Shown piece after piece: positions 17,688-26,849 of a DNA stretch of 64,000 bases (positions within the stretch are counted from its first letter, which is position 1; each line of letters begins with the position of its first letter). The stretch lies in contig NZ_VEGI01000004.1 in NCBI RefSeq assembly GCF_007679325.1, positions 1-64,000 of the forward strand, in the 5' to 3' direction. The notes below the pieces were generated by a model. It saw only the letters and a program-made list of their open reading frames with translations. It was not told the origin of the DNA and did not search any database. A program made the translations under genes and the position numbers. This stretch comes from Arthrobacter sp. U41. Lineage in GTDB: Bacteria > Actinomycetota > Actinomycetes > Actinomycetales > Micrococcaceae.

Positions 17688-18217
17688 TCAGTTGTGGGGC
17701 ATGACAAAGTAGCGTGCCCTCCTATTTCAATACCCTTCAAAAGTCCAATACCCTCAAACCTGCCGAAGAGTGTTCGTGCCGTTTTCTTGAAAACGAATAT
17801 GACGAGAGGCGAAGCGTTTGCGCTTAACTTTTTCTCCAGTAGTCGAGCGCCGTAATCGAGTTCAGCGCGTTCGAGATTCCGAGCATTTGGAGTCGGGCGC
17901 TTTACCAAATCGGTGAAGCCAATGCCTTGGAACAGTGCCAGGTCGTCATCATGAAGACCGGTTACGTGCCCCTCACGTGGCGATCCAAGGATTCCGGTAT
18001 CGCGAAGCATTCCAAACATACGCCGGCCGGCCAGCCCCTGATAGTAGTGCCCGACTTCCACGCTGGTAGCAGCGGGATTGATTCCTACGAGAACTGCTCG
18101 CGGATTTTTCGGCCATAGGTCCGCCAGCGTAAGGCACTCCCCTCCCATCCAGAGCTCCCTTTTTTGGTGGCCAATAAGACCTGTCGTTTCCCTTCCTTCA
18201 TCGGTAGGCATGTTCAT
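17688..18217 (-). CDS. Uracil-DNA glycosylase family protein (Mug/TDG-like), frameshifted near its end
   Basis: The N-terminal 150 residues belong to the UDG superfamily: AVLVGINPAATSVEVGHYYQ carries motif 1 (GINP, as in Mug/TDG), followed by GRRMFGMLRDTGIL and GIGFTDLVKRPTPNA. The uninterrupted frame runs on to 17345 with low-complexity sequence. Adding one G to the GGG at 17717-17719 (minus strand) instead gives a natural ending, ARYFVMPHN then stop at 17688, which restores the family's YFVMP motif 2 and a 177-aa length. Such enzymes excise damaged or modified bases. It is divergent from the 490-aa/PLD pair. Either a recent frameshift or a sequence error. Confidence 0.75.
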
Positions 18218-18719
18218 TTCGCAAGTATCGCGCGGCTCCTTACCTCTCGCGACAGTTCCACACCGGCGCCCGGTCGATTCACGGATTGAAAGGCCGGCCT
18301 CGACGGAGTCGCGACCGATGGTCGAGCAGTGAGGTGCGCGGCCATTGAGGGCCTAGTCAAAGTCCGTCGGCCCATGTCGCCCACAGAGGCGAGCCCTCGG
18401 CGTGCTTGGCCGAGGCACGGCGGCGGCGCGAGGCGCCACAAAGAATTTCTCCTGCTCCGTGCCTCGTCCGTACTTAATTTTTTCCAGTTGGCCCTAGAGG
18501 TACTCCGAAGTTGTTAAGGTGTGGCCCGTGAGAGGTTCCACGAGACCGTCCTGACCGGGGCAAAGTTGCAAGGTGCGCGTTGGATCTCCGACCGGCTCCA
18601 GCCCGGGTCGTTGCCCATTCGAGCACTGGCGCCAGGGTCCTGGTCAGGTCCACCCAGTGCAAGTGTCATCTGCTGTAAGTTACGTAACAAGAACTGGTTG
18701 ATCAGAGTCAAGGAATTTA
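18218..18719. promoter_or_regulatory. 502-bp divergent intergenic region between the UDG gene and the 490-aa/PLD operon
   Basis: No convincing gene in either strand. It should hold both promoters. A perfect 10-base palindrome GTTACGTAAC lies at 18679-18688, about 30 bases before the plus-strand start, a possible operator. AAGGA ending 6 bases before the ATG at 18720 is the ribosome binding site of the 490-aa gene. The segment 18400-18460 is GC-rich and partly self-complementary. Confidence 0.45.
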
Positions 18720-20192
18720 ATGCAACTTGTGAAAGGTCCAGTTTGGGGCGGAGGGCTCGACGGGCGATATCCGGGGAGGTACCCGTTATCCGTAGAGCGC
18801 CACGTTCTGCGTTCTGTGGGTGAGCTTATGCCCGGCGTCACCACCGTAACTAGGAATGCGCGGTACTACAGTTTGCATAGTTACGTCGCGTATCAGGCGT
18901 TGGCACGAGGATTCACAGAGATGGAATCACTAGAATTTCTTCGCCGCTCGGAAACGGTGGTGGCCGCGATCTCCATACTTCATGAGGGGCAACATGCATG
19001 GCTCCCGCGACCCCACGGGGCGGAATACCTGGAAGGCAGGATCAAGGACGGACTCGACCTTGATCGGCTATCTCAGCCAGGTGCATATGCAGGGCGTTCC
19101 ATTGGCTACAAAGGTCAATATCAGGCCTCCGAAGCTCTCTTGGGGCTTATGCCTACTGGCAGCAACGAGCAAACTACGGCATTCGATGCGAGCCGCATGG
19201 ACCACGGGTTCCGTGGACTTTTTGAGATTACGCGCCAAGATCATATAAGTGAAGGACAACTGCGAACGAACAGCCACCTCTGTGTCTGCGGCTCCCGAAC
19301 CGAGTCAGATGGGCCTCTGCTCAGAGAGTTGCTGTTAGCAAATGAAGCGGACCCGGGGAGCGATCACGACAAACGGCGACAAACCGTGCGGATGATGCTC
19401 CGGCTGATACAAATGAGTTCGCCCTCCAACATCAATTCCGAATTGACTGACGCACTGAATTTCTCCCCCTTGGTCGGTCAGGATGAGCTGCTTTCTCAAC
19501 TTGATGCAGTAGAGGCCTGGCAGGGGGTGACACTTCGGAACCGCTCCGTCGGAGCGTGGCGAGGACTGTGGGCCGGCCTCGTAGCAGCCGTCCCGGGGCT
19601 TTGCCATCGATCTGAGTTCTCTTCCCCGTTGGTCGACGTCCTACCAAACGTCTCAGTCGGGCAGTACGTTCGCTCGTTTCCCCCGGTCTGGGCACCCGAT
19701 GGAACAGCTCTCCCCGCGGAACTGGACCAGTCCGCTGCATCCGAGACAGCAATGGAAGCACACGTGGCCACGCTTTTCGTCGGTTCAATGCGCCTTGCAG
19801 GGATTCCCATCCATGTCAGACCCTATTTCGAGTCGAAGAGTGACTCACTCCAAGAGCTATCGCCGACTTGGCTGTCAGCCCGAGTTCGCGAGTGGGACGG
19901 GCGCCCGCTGCGGGACTTCGCACAACATGTCGTGGAACTGCTCCTGCATAGGGCGAACAGGCTCTCGCTGAGGAAGGCGAGGTTCGACGCATCGCTGGGA
20001 ACCGTCAAGATTCCGACTCGGATCTTCTTCAGGGACGACCTAGTCTTCAAAGTCTCGAACGAGGGCGGCGGCAACGTCTCCCTCCGGTGGGCCCCGCTCG
20101 TGCACATTCTCTCCGGCATCGATCTGACCATCCGCGACGAAAACGAGCACTGGCAGATCACCGATCGAGGAGCTGAGGCACTTGGCGGATAG
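18720..20192 (+). CDS. Unknown 490-aa protein, first gene of a coupled pair with the PLD-like gene
   Basis: Not recognised. No signal peptide or membrane helix. N-terminal region: LMPGVTTVTRNARYYSLHSY then ARGFTEMESLEFLRRSETVVA, an aromatic-rich segment; the middle contains a CVCG pair; the C-terminal ~100 residues (AQHVVELLLHRANRL; WAPLVHILSGIDLTIRDENEHW) look like a winged-helix end with a final ITDRGAEAL. This order (RYYSLHSYV first, wHTH-like end) recalls uncharacterised proteins that accompany PLD-type nucleases in defence islands. It overlaps the next gene by 11 bases, so the two are translationally coupled. Codon use is less GC-rich than the flanking core genes. Confidence 0.75.
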   Translation: MQLVKGPVWGGGLDGRYPGRYPLSVERHVLRSVGELMPGVTTVTRNARYYSLHSYVAYQALARGFTEMESLEFLRRSETVVAAISILHEGQHAWLPRPHGAEYLEGRIKDGLDLDRLSQPGAYAGRSIGYKGQYQASEALLGLMPTGSNEQTTAFDASRMDHGFRGLFEITRQDHISEGQLRTNSHLCVCGSRTESDGPLLRELLLANEADPGSDHDKRRQTVRMMLRLIQMSSPSNINSELTDALNFSPLVGQDELLSQLDAVEAWQGVTLRNRSVGAWRGLWAGLVAAVPGLCHRSEFSSPLVDVLPNVSVGQYVRSFPPVWAPDGTALPAELDQSAASETAMEAHVATLFVGSMRLAGIPIHVRPYFESKSDSLQELSPTWLSARVREWDGRPLRDFAQHVVELLLHRANRLSLRKARFDASLGTVKIPTRIFFRDDLVFKVSNEGGGNVSLRWAPLVHILSGIDLTIRDENEHWQITDRGAEALGG

Positions 20193-22824
20193 TTATCAAC
20201 AGATTCCAAACCCTTTTCCGATGCTTCTGGAGGAGGAACGGACTGGCCAGGTTCAGGCGAGGGAGGCCCTTTTCCTGACGTTCAACGTTGATCTTGCCTT
20301 CTTCGAGGCCCAAGTCCTTGGCACCTGTCTGGCCACGGGTGCGCGAGTGTCCGTCATCGCAGATGGAAACGTCTGGGCGCCCGATCCGCGGGCGGTGCGA
20401 CACGCGGGGCGCTCGTATAGCGTAGGCCTCATTACAGGACGCGCTGCATTTCACCCCAAGGTTGTCATCCTTGCAGGCCAGGAGAGAGTTCAGGTAGCCA
20501 TAGGCTCGGGCAACCTGACGCTAGGCGGATGGCAATATAACGATGAGGTCTGGATCCAATTTACCGGTGACAAGACTTCGCATCCGGCGATATTCCATCA
20601 GATTGCCGAGTGGCTCGGGGGGTTCGCGGAATTCCGGTGGCTCGACGCCGACTCAAGCGATTCGGTTCGCAGAACGTCCGTACTTCTACAACGCCTCCTC
20701 GATCATGGCGCGACAGTTGATACGGGCCACACGCTCATTACTTCCGCCGAGAAACCGATTCTTCTTAGCCTCCCATCTGGCCCAGTGTCGGAACTGCGCA
20801 TGCACGCACCGTTCCTGGACCGTGCCATGGCTGCGATTTCAAAGTTGCACGAAAGGTTAGCGCCTCAGAAGTCATCCTTACTTCTCCAACCTGGTCTGAC
20901 GGTCTTCGACCCTGCCGAAGTACAAAAGTGTGCGGACAAATTTGGAATTGACGTCCAGGTCCAGGAAGGCAACCTCAAGAACAAGTACCGTCACGGAAAA
21001 GTAGTTTGGTGGACCTCCGACGGAGTTCCTCAAGCTCTTGTCGGCAGTCCAAACCTTTCAGGCGCTGCGTTATTAAAAGCTTGGTCATCTGGCGGGAACT
21101 ACGAGACGGCAGTTATGGGACCTGCTTCCTCCCTCACCATTCCAGATGGACGCTCGACCGATGCAACCACCGTGAGTCCGGCAAGTACTGCAACGGCTTA
21201 CCCCTCACTACTGATGGGGCCTTCAATCAGGTCAGCCCGAGCCGTAGATGGTGATTTGACGATTGCGCTGTCTGGCCCGTCGGCGACAATTTTGGGATTG
21301 GAAGCGTCCGAGTTCAGGGACCCTCCTGAACAATGGCGACTGCTCGGATCGATCGAAGCAGGGCAAGTAGAAGTCCGGTTTGCCGGTGGGATCAGTGCCG
21401 TGAGCAGGGTCCGGCTTTTTTGGCATGAAGCAGGGACGAAAATCAGCGGACCGCTCGTGTTCGTCATGGACCCACTCAAGATCAGCGCCGCTCCCAGGGT
21501 CCCGTCGAGCGCAAAATCGTACAAATCGCCCACGCCGGGTGAGCTATGGCAGGATGCCGGGCGCGCTCTCGATTTCTTGGACAAAGATTTCGCGGCGCTT
21601 CGGGAAGTATCACTGCGCTCTATTAGTCCAAAGCCGACAGCGGTTGGAGAAGGCGCGGGGCCCAGTCAGCCCCTCCCCGCTGAAAAGAAAGTGAACGTCG
21701 AAAGTCCGTGGCTATGGGATCTTGAAGCTGCATCACGCATTCAGGGCCCGCTCTTGACTGCGTTCGTGTTGGGTTTAGCTCCTGCCCCCTCTTCGAGTGA
21801 CGAGGTGGTAGCGCCACCCCGATGGGCCGACGTCCTAGTGGACGACAACGAGGCTGTCCTCGACGACGAACACGATGATACGGTCGCCGATGTCATCACG
21901 GAGGTTTCGGATACGGAAGCGCCAGCCCCGGACCATTCCAAATCTCCGGAAGCGGATCGACGACGACGTAGAAAACGATGTGCCCAATGGGTGGCAGGCA
22001 TCGATGATCAGCCCCCGTTCGTTCAGCTCGCCATGCTTCGTATAGTCACGAGTTTCTTTAGCGCCGGCAATTGGGATTCGTCGGATGTAGAGCCTCTGCG
22101 GCTCATGAGTACCCTCATCCGGCACCTGGCCGGAGAACGGATTCCCGACGAACTTCAGGCCTCCGTTTCCAGCATGACTCTCGTAAGTTGCGCATTAATG
22201 CGGGGCGCAACTGACCTCCGGACTACAAGCGAATCAACGATCATATATCGAAGCATTTTGGACAGCGCGGCTACTCAGCTTGGGCACTTCGACGAAGACT
22301 TGGCTTCGGAATACTGTCGAACGCTAGTCGGTCGCGACTCTCAGACACTGCGTCTTGACCATGTGCAGCATGTAATCGAGAGTGATCTGACCGGTGATGA
22401 GTTCAGAGAGGCTCGTGCGGCGTCAGTGCAAGCCGGGTGGGATTTCCTGAGCCAAGGTGGAACCAGGGTCTTTGTGCAGGGCAAATTCACAAACCCGGAG
22501 TTGACTGCCATCACCGTCGCCGGCTGGATTGATCGAGCCGATCCTCCACCAGTCTGGGCCATCAGCCAGAATGGAAACTGGTGCATGTGCATATGGGAGC
22601 GTCCCAACCTCATCATCGCGGACGGCCAAGGTCCTAAGCCGATCTGGAAGCATTTCCGGCTCGCGCCCCATATGTCACCCGCCGCGTTTGCCAATCAGCG
22701 GCGCTATGACGACTCGTATTCGAGCGGCAAGCAGCGGGTCGCTCGCCCTTGGCTGCCATTCCCCGAGGCCGAGCGAGCACTGGATAAATGGAACATGGCC
22801 GGCCCAGCCCCGCTGCTGCCTTGA
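20182..22824 (+). CDS. Phospholipase D-like (HKD) protein, 880 aa, probable nuclease effector
   Basis: The first ~310 residues contain two PLD-superfamily half-sites: FHPKVVILAGQERVQVAIGSGNLTLGG in pieces around residues 92-118, and RHGKVVWW...LVGSPNLSGAAL around residues 272-300. Both keep the H-x-K and the G-S-x-N-L-[TS] signature, as in PLD-type nucleases of restriction systems. The rest (~570 aa) is unrecognised, with an acidic linker near residues 550-600 (DDEHDDTVADVITEVSDTEAP) and a helical C-terminal third. The start is TTG at 20182 inside the end of the upstream gene; an ATG at 20221 is possible. No helicase or ATPase is adjacent. Confidence 0.8.
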   Translation: MADSYQQIPNPFPMLLEEERTGQVQAREALFLTFNVDLAFFEAQVLGTCLATGARVSVIADGNVWAPDPRAVRHAGRSYSVGLITGRAAFHPKVVILAGQERVQVAIGSGNLTLGGWQYNDEVWIQFTGDKTSHPAIFHQIAEWLGGFAEFRWLDADSSDSVRRTSVLLQRLLDHGATVDTGHTLITSAEKPILLSLPSGPVSELRMHAPFLDRAMAAISKLHERLAPQKSSLLLQPGLTVFDPAEVQKCADKFGIDVQVQEGNLKNKYRHGKVVWWTSDGVPQALVGSPNLSGAALLKAWSSGGNYETAVMGPASSLTIPDGRSTDATTVSPASTATAYPSLLMGPSIRSARAVDGDLTIALSGPSATILGLEASEFRDPPEQWRLLGSIEAGQVEVRFAGGISAVSRVRLFWHEAGTKISGPLVFVMDPLKISAAPRVPSSAKSYKSPTPGELWQDAGRALDFLDKDFAALREVSLRSISPKPTAVGEGAGPSQPLPAEKKVNVESPWLWDLEAASRIQGPLLTAFVLGLAPAPSSSDEVVAPPRWADVLVDDNEAVLDDEHDDTVADVITEVSDTEAPAPDHSKSPEADRRRRRKRCAQWVAGIDDQPPFVQLAMLRIVTSFFSAGNWDSSDVEPLRLMSTLIRHLAGERIPDELQASVSSMTLVSCALMRGATDLRTTSESTIIYRSILDSAATQLGHFDEDLASEYCRTLVGRDSQTLRLDHVQHVIESDLTGDEFREARAASVQAGWDFLSQGGTRVFVQGKFTNPELTAITVAGWIDRADPPPVWAISQNGNWCMCIWERPNLIIADGQGPKPIWKHFRLAPHMSPAAFANQRRYDDSYSSGKQRVARPWLPFPEAERALDKWNMAGPAPLLP

Positions 22825-22940
22825 GCTCCCCGACACGATCTTCACCACCTGTACTGCACGGCGTCCACCACGACTCCACCGCGGCGATCCGCGACGCCGG
22901 CGCGGTCAGCCCAGTTGCAGATTTGAAGACCGGCCATGGA

Positions 22941-23130
22941 ATCAACCGGATGAAGCCGTCGGCATCGTGCTGGAGACCAGTCAAGGTGGCCCCCTTTCGT
23001 GGCTCGGGACTTCCAGTGTCCCGCGCTTTCGGAAGAACCGGACGTTCTGCACTAAAGTCGGCCGCCCCGCTCCGCTTCCGTGCGCGGCCCTTCCTGCAAT
23101 CCTCGACGCAGCCGCCCGGCGTCAGGCTCC
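22941..23130 (+). repeat. Right copy of the ~190-bp imperfect direct repeat
   Basis: Matches 17311-17500 in the same orientation: on the minus strand it begins a peptide starting LTGLQHDADGFIRLIPWP with a GAAAGGGGG ribosome binding site and a TTG start, then diverges. It is the truncated start of a second copy of the 255-aa gene with its upstream region. Confidence 0.8.
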
Positions 23131-23134
23131 GCCG

Positions 23135-23380
23135 CGAGTTCCCACCCTGGCGATCGGGGCAGGGCAGCGGTGCCGGTCACGAGCTACCGGCTGGTCCCGC
23201 ACAGCGTGGAGCATCAGGTGCTGGAGCGGCGGGATGGGCTCCGGCGGGGAGTGGCAGGACCGGTGGGACTCGTTCTACGTGGACACCCCAACCTCTAGTT
23301 CATGCTGCCGGGGCTGACGTGCGACGGTCCCGAGCCGGACGCCTTCCTCCCCCAGAAAGTGATCCCGAAGGCAGTTTCAT
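23135..23380 (+). pseudogene. N-terminal shard of a flavin-dependent monooxygenase-like gene
   Basis: Different frames spell parts of one protein: VEHQVLERRDGL, GGEWQDRWDSFYVDTPT and MLPGLTCDGPEPDAFLP. Together they match the opening of CzcO-like FAD-dependent monooxygenases (VIGAGQAG ... LERRDG.GG.W..RWDS). Several indels break it, and the C-terminal three quarters are missing. It sits just outside the right repeat copy, as a weaker shard sits next to the left copy. Confidence 0.6.
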
Positions 23381-23550
23381 GGACCGGACAGCTGGGGACC
23401 TCTTTCAACGCCCCGGCCAGCCGCCGGGCGGACAAGCGCACTCCTCAAGGACCAGCGTCAGACACCGATCTAGTTAGGGTCCAGCCGGCGTGCCGCAGAT
23501 TCGGGTTCGTCTTTTAGCAGACACCGCGGGGAGTTTCCCCTGGACGGCCC

Positions 23551-24684
23551 TCACACCTCAGGGAGGAGATCAGCCAGCGACGGCTCGACAGACTCATACT
23601 CGACGCCTGCGAAGCTGTCGAGCAGAGCCTCAAATATCACCCGAGCCCCTTCGGCCGGTACGGCCATTCCGATCTGCTTTCGTACGGACTCCTTGGAGCC
23701 GTGGAAGATGAACTTGTCCGGAAATGTCTGAAGGCGGGCGCGTTCGCGGTTGGTCAGGGCTCGGGGTTCCGACCAATGATAGATGTGGGTTCCGCCGCCT
23801 CCGGAACCAGTGACCGTGTAAGCGGGCTTTTCAGGGTGCAGTCGCCGGTAGATCGAGGACAGCTTTGTGTTGGTCTTGATCTGAAGGTGTTCAGGGATGT
23901 CAGCGTGCCAGGCGTTGCCTCCGGCCGGGATGTGCCCCAGTCGCTCGATGACGTTGTCTGACTGCTTCGTCGGCTCCTGGTTGGTGGCCCACTTAGGAAT
24001 GCCCTTAAGAGCTTTTTTGGCGCTGACGTCTCGATCTGCGTACGGATTCGGGCTGGGCACCTTGAACTCGACGTCCAGCTCCTTCTTGATGCCGATGACG
24101 ATCATGCGGTGTCGAGCCTGAGGGACCCCATACTGCTCGAACCGGTAGTAATGCGGATAGATGCGGTAGCCCGCATCAACCATGTCTGAGAAGATGCGCT
24201 TGAGTGCGACTCCGCCGTCGGCACGAATGCCGCCGACGTTCTCGGCAAGGAACCAGTCGGGCCTGAACTTCTTTAGAGCCTTGATACCGTATGTATATAG
24301 CGGGCCGTACTCGCCGTCGAAGCCTTTCCGCTCGCCCACGAGGCTAAAGTCGTTGCAGGGGAAGCCGAAGGCTAGGCCGTCGATCCCGCCGAGCTTTTCG
24401 AGCACCTCGTAGTCCAGTTTCCGGATGTCGGCGTGGACTACGGACTCGTCGTCGGGGTCGCCGCAGATGTTGTGGGCATAGGTGCGACAGGTGTCGGCGT
24501 CGTAGTCGGTGGCCCACTGGTGGACGATCTTGAATCCGGGTCGGGATGCCAGCTTCGCTGCCAGTCCGAGCCCGCCCGGACCGGAGAAGAGCTCGCCGAA
24601 CCGGAAAATTCTGGCCTCAGTGCTCATGGACGTCTCTGCGGTGGTTTTGGTGGAGGTTTCGGGTGCGATGGTCACAGGTCCCAT
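23551..24684 (-). CDS. dcm: DNA (cytosine-5-)-methyltransferase
   Basis: 377 aa and complete. Motif I FGELFSGPGGLGLA binds S-adenosylmethionine; motif IV GFPCNDFS holds the catalytic Cys; motif VI AENVGG; motif VIII QARHRMIVIG; motif X region RKQIGMAVP. The variable target-recognition segment between VIII and IX is short, with YTVTGSGGGGTHIYH. It modifies cytosine at C5, most likely protecting the chromosome from the endonuclease encoded upstream on the same strand. Alternative start at 24627. Spacing to the endonuclease gene is 323 bases, so it probably has its own promoter, which would allow methylation to be set independently. Confidence 0.93.
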   Translation of the reverse strand: MGPVTIAPETSTKTTAETSMSTEARIFRFGELFSGPGGLGLAAKLASRPGFKIVHQWATDYDADTCRTYAHNICGDPDDESVVHADIRKLDYEVLEKLGGIDGLAFGFPCNDFSLVGERKGFDGEYGPLYTYGIKALKKFRPDWFLAENVGGIRADGGVALKRIFSDMVDAGYRIYPHYYRFEQYGVPQARHRMIVIGIKKELDVEFKVPSPNPYADRDVSAKKALKGIPKWATNQEPTKQSDNVIERLGHIPAGGNAWHADIPEHLQIKTNTKLSSIYRRLHPEKPAYTVTGSGGGGTHIYHWSEPRALTNRERARLQTFPDKFIFHGSKESVRKQIGMAVPAEGARVIFEALLDSFAGVEYESVEPSLADLLPEV

Positions 24685-25007
24685 CCTATCTGCGCGATTG
24701 CCTTCTCGCAGCTTCGCAGTCCCCGGCCGGTATCATCCCTTTCCGGCTGAGTAGGGAAAATCGCCTCTTGTGGCATCACCGTCGAAGGCAAAGAGGCGGT
24801 CTCGCGCCATCCCTGGGATCGTTATGATGTTCAGCACGTCGGTGACTCACGTGCGACCGATTCGCCACTTGGAAGGCGCCTAAGGTCTCTGGAGCGGCGG
24901 CAGGGGCATCGGGTTGTGGGCATTTAAGGATCGGGTAGGTGAGGCCCCGGGGTGCGTACCCGCTGCCGGTGCGCGTCCAGCATATTGACTGCCTGGGCAG
25001 CGGGTGC
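24685..25007 (-). promoter_or_regulatory. Intergenic region between the endonuclease and methyltransferase genes, with an inverted repeat
   Basis: No gene found. CGCCTCTT at 24762-24769 and AAGAGGCG at 24791-24798 form an eight-base inverted repeat with a 21-base gap, 78 bases above the methyltransferase start. It could be an operator, for autogenous control by the methyltransferase, or the terminator of the endonuclease transcript. Confidence 0.4.
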
Positions 25008-26684
25008 TTATGAGCTGGAGAAGTATTCCGCGACGTCCGCGGAGGTGATCTCTCGCCCGATCGACCAGAGTTTGCGCAGATCCTCGTGGGTAAGGTTGCT
25101 GTCGGGGTAGCCGCTGATGAGCTGACGCCAGGGCTGGATAGCGATTCCCGATCCTGCGGTTCCCGCTCTAGCGATAACGTTGCGCAGCTTCGCGTTGAAG
25201 TTGGGTGTGAATCCGCCTGAGACGTACAGGAAGAACTCCAGCGGCTTGCCCTGGACCCCGCCGGCGTAGTCTGGCACGTAGTCGGCGTGCATCCGCAACT
25301 GATGGTCGTGCGGTAGGTCGTAGGCGGCATAGGCCTTGGTGTCGATGATGCCACCCCAGGTCTCGGACCAGACCTCCACATCGGGCACGGTGCCGGTCTG
25401 TCCGACATGGCGGGAGCCCAGGCCGAAAGTCTGAACAAGGACGTGCGCCGTGGCCTTCTCGAAGTTGATCGCCTCCTCGGTACCGGAAAATGCCATCTGC
25501 TCGTATCGGTCGAGGAACGCGCTGACGCCGGCGGCTGGGCTGCTGATGAGACCGGACAGCGCTTTCACCACAGTCTGGCGGTCCAGGCCCGTATGGTTGA
25601 CGACGGCGTCGATGACCTCACCGGTCGGCTCGGTGACGATCTGGGTCGCGTACAGGTGCGTCAAAGATGCCGATACCAGACCCAACGTCCTATCTGCTGC
25701 GGACTTGCCGCGGATGTCTCGGATCGCACGCTGGTCCTTCACCATGCCGACCTTCACACCGTAAGTGCGTTGGAACGCCTTGGCAGCCTCCTGGGCGGCG
25801 AATTTGTCGCCCTCCGGCTCATGCATCTTCAGCAAGGGCTTCGAGGACCACTCCTCGATCGCCGCGTCGATCTCCTTCTCCATGGCGGGGTTGAGCGCGG
25901 TGACCGTCCTCTCTTCCGCGCCGTAGTCCTCTCCCGAGGCGAGAGTCGCGAACCCGGTGTACCGGATCCACTGTGCGGCGGTGTTGGCGATGTCCTTCAA
26001 GGATGTGTTGACCAGCTCCTCTGCGCTCCTTTGCGCCCGGCTCCTCGGAGGCTTCATCGTCTGGGCGAAGTCCGAATCCAGAGACAAAGCGCCGTAGGCC
26101 CTGTAGCGGAGAATGCGCTCGGCAATCTTGGCGGCCTCGCGGTCGGAGTGCGATACGGCGTAGCCGATGACGCACGTGGCGATCTCGCGGTCGGTGAGGT
26201 AGCCGCCAAGGTCAGGGTGCTTCAACAGCTTCAGGAGCATCACGAAGGGGCGAAGCCGGAACTTCCGGTCCACGTCGACGCTTCGGGAGACCGAGAATGC
26301 AGAGGGGAACTGGTATGCGAGCACCTGCTTCCGCAGGATCGGCAGAGCATCCTCCTGATCCACCAGCGCCTGGCCCGCCAGCGTCAGGTGCACCTCTTCG
26401 TCCGCCCCAGCTGTCTCCCGGTGGTAGAAGAACAGGCCCAGAGAGTACAGCAAATTGGCGTGGGTCCTGCCACCGCTGCCGCCTCGACCGACCGCTCGCT
26501 CGGTGTGATCCCCGCGGCGCTTGAGGTCCAGTTGCTCCAGCAGAGTCTCGAACTCGATTTGAAGATCCCTGTTGCCGGTCCACTCCTGGCCCGCCCCCAC
26601 TCCGGCGAACGCCGCCAGCGCCTTAGGTATGCGGATCAGCTTGCGGTGCGGTCGGGTCATCCACCAGTAGGGAAGCGCGGGCAT
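25008..26684 (-). CDS. Type IIS restriction endonuclease, AlwI/Nt.BstNBI-like body with FokI-like cleavage domain
   Basis: 558 aa. The N-terminal ~280 residues resemble the DNA-recognition part of AlwI/BstNBI-type enzymes (RKQVLAYQFPSAF, RPFVMLLKLLKHPDLGG, LTDREIATCVIGYA). The C-terminal domain carries the FokI nuclease site: VPDVEVW then GGIIDTKAYAAYDLP near residues 433-452 (PD...D-x-K, equal to Asp450, Asp467 and Lys469 of FokI), then FFLYVSGGFTPNFNAKLRNV and LTHEDLRKLW. It should cut at a fixed distance from an asymmetric site. The methyltransferase downstream is the likely partner. Start may be the second ATG at 26660. Confidence 0.85.
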   Translation of the reverse strand: MPALPYWWMTRPHRKLIRIPKALAAFAGVGAGQEWTGNRDLQIEFETLLEQLDLKRRGDHTERAVGRGGSGGRTHANLLYSLGLFFYHRETAGADEEVHLTLAGQALVDQEDALPILRKQVLAYQFPSAFSVSRSVDVDRKFRLRPFVMLLKLLKHPDLGGYLTDREIATCVIGYAVSHSDREAAKIAERILRYRAYGALSLDSDFAQTMKPPRSRAQRSAEELVNTSLKDIANTAAQWIRYTGFATLASGEDYGAEERTVTALNPAMEKEIDAAIEEWSSKPLLKMHEPEGDKFAAQEAAKAFQRTYGVKVGMVKDQRAIRDIRGKSAADRTLGLVSASLTHLYATQIVTEPTGEVIDAVVNHTGLDRQTVVKALSGLISSPAAGVSAFLDRYEQMAFSGTEEAINFEKATAHVLVQTFGLGSRHVGQTGTVPDVEVWSETWGGIIDTKAYAAYDLPHDHQLRMHADYVPDYAGGVQGKPLEFFLYVSGGFTPNFNAKLRNVIARAGTAGSGIAIQPWRQLISGYPDSNLTHEDLRKLWSIGREITSADVAEYFSSS

Positions 26685-26849
26685 GTCTGATCTCCGTGGT
26701 CATCGAGGTGAATGCATACTGGACCATCCTATCGAGCAGACTTCCCCCAATGTCTTAGTCTGGTGGTGCATGTCTTCGATGGTCGCGGTCCACTTCACCG
26801 AGTTCTGCGGCTCCCAGCAACGTAGCACCTTCGGCCCCTGAGCCCCTAG

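Noticed and set aside
24762..24798. Controller-protein (C-box) regulation of the restriction-modification pair
   Set aside because: Only one short inverted repeat with a long gap, and no small helix-turn-helix controller gene between or beside the two genes.
25407..26690. 427-aa open frame opposite the restriction endonuclease
   Set aside because: Mirror frame; the minus-strand protein has a clear FokI-like active site, this one has none.
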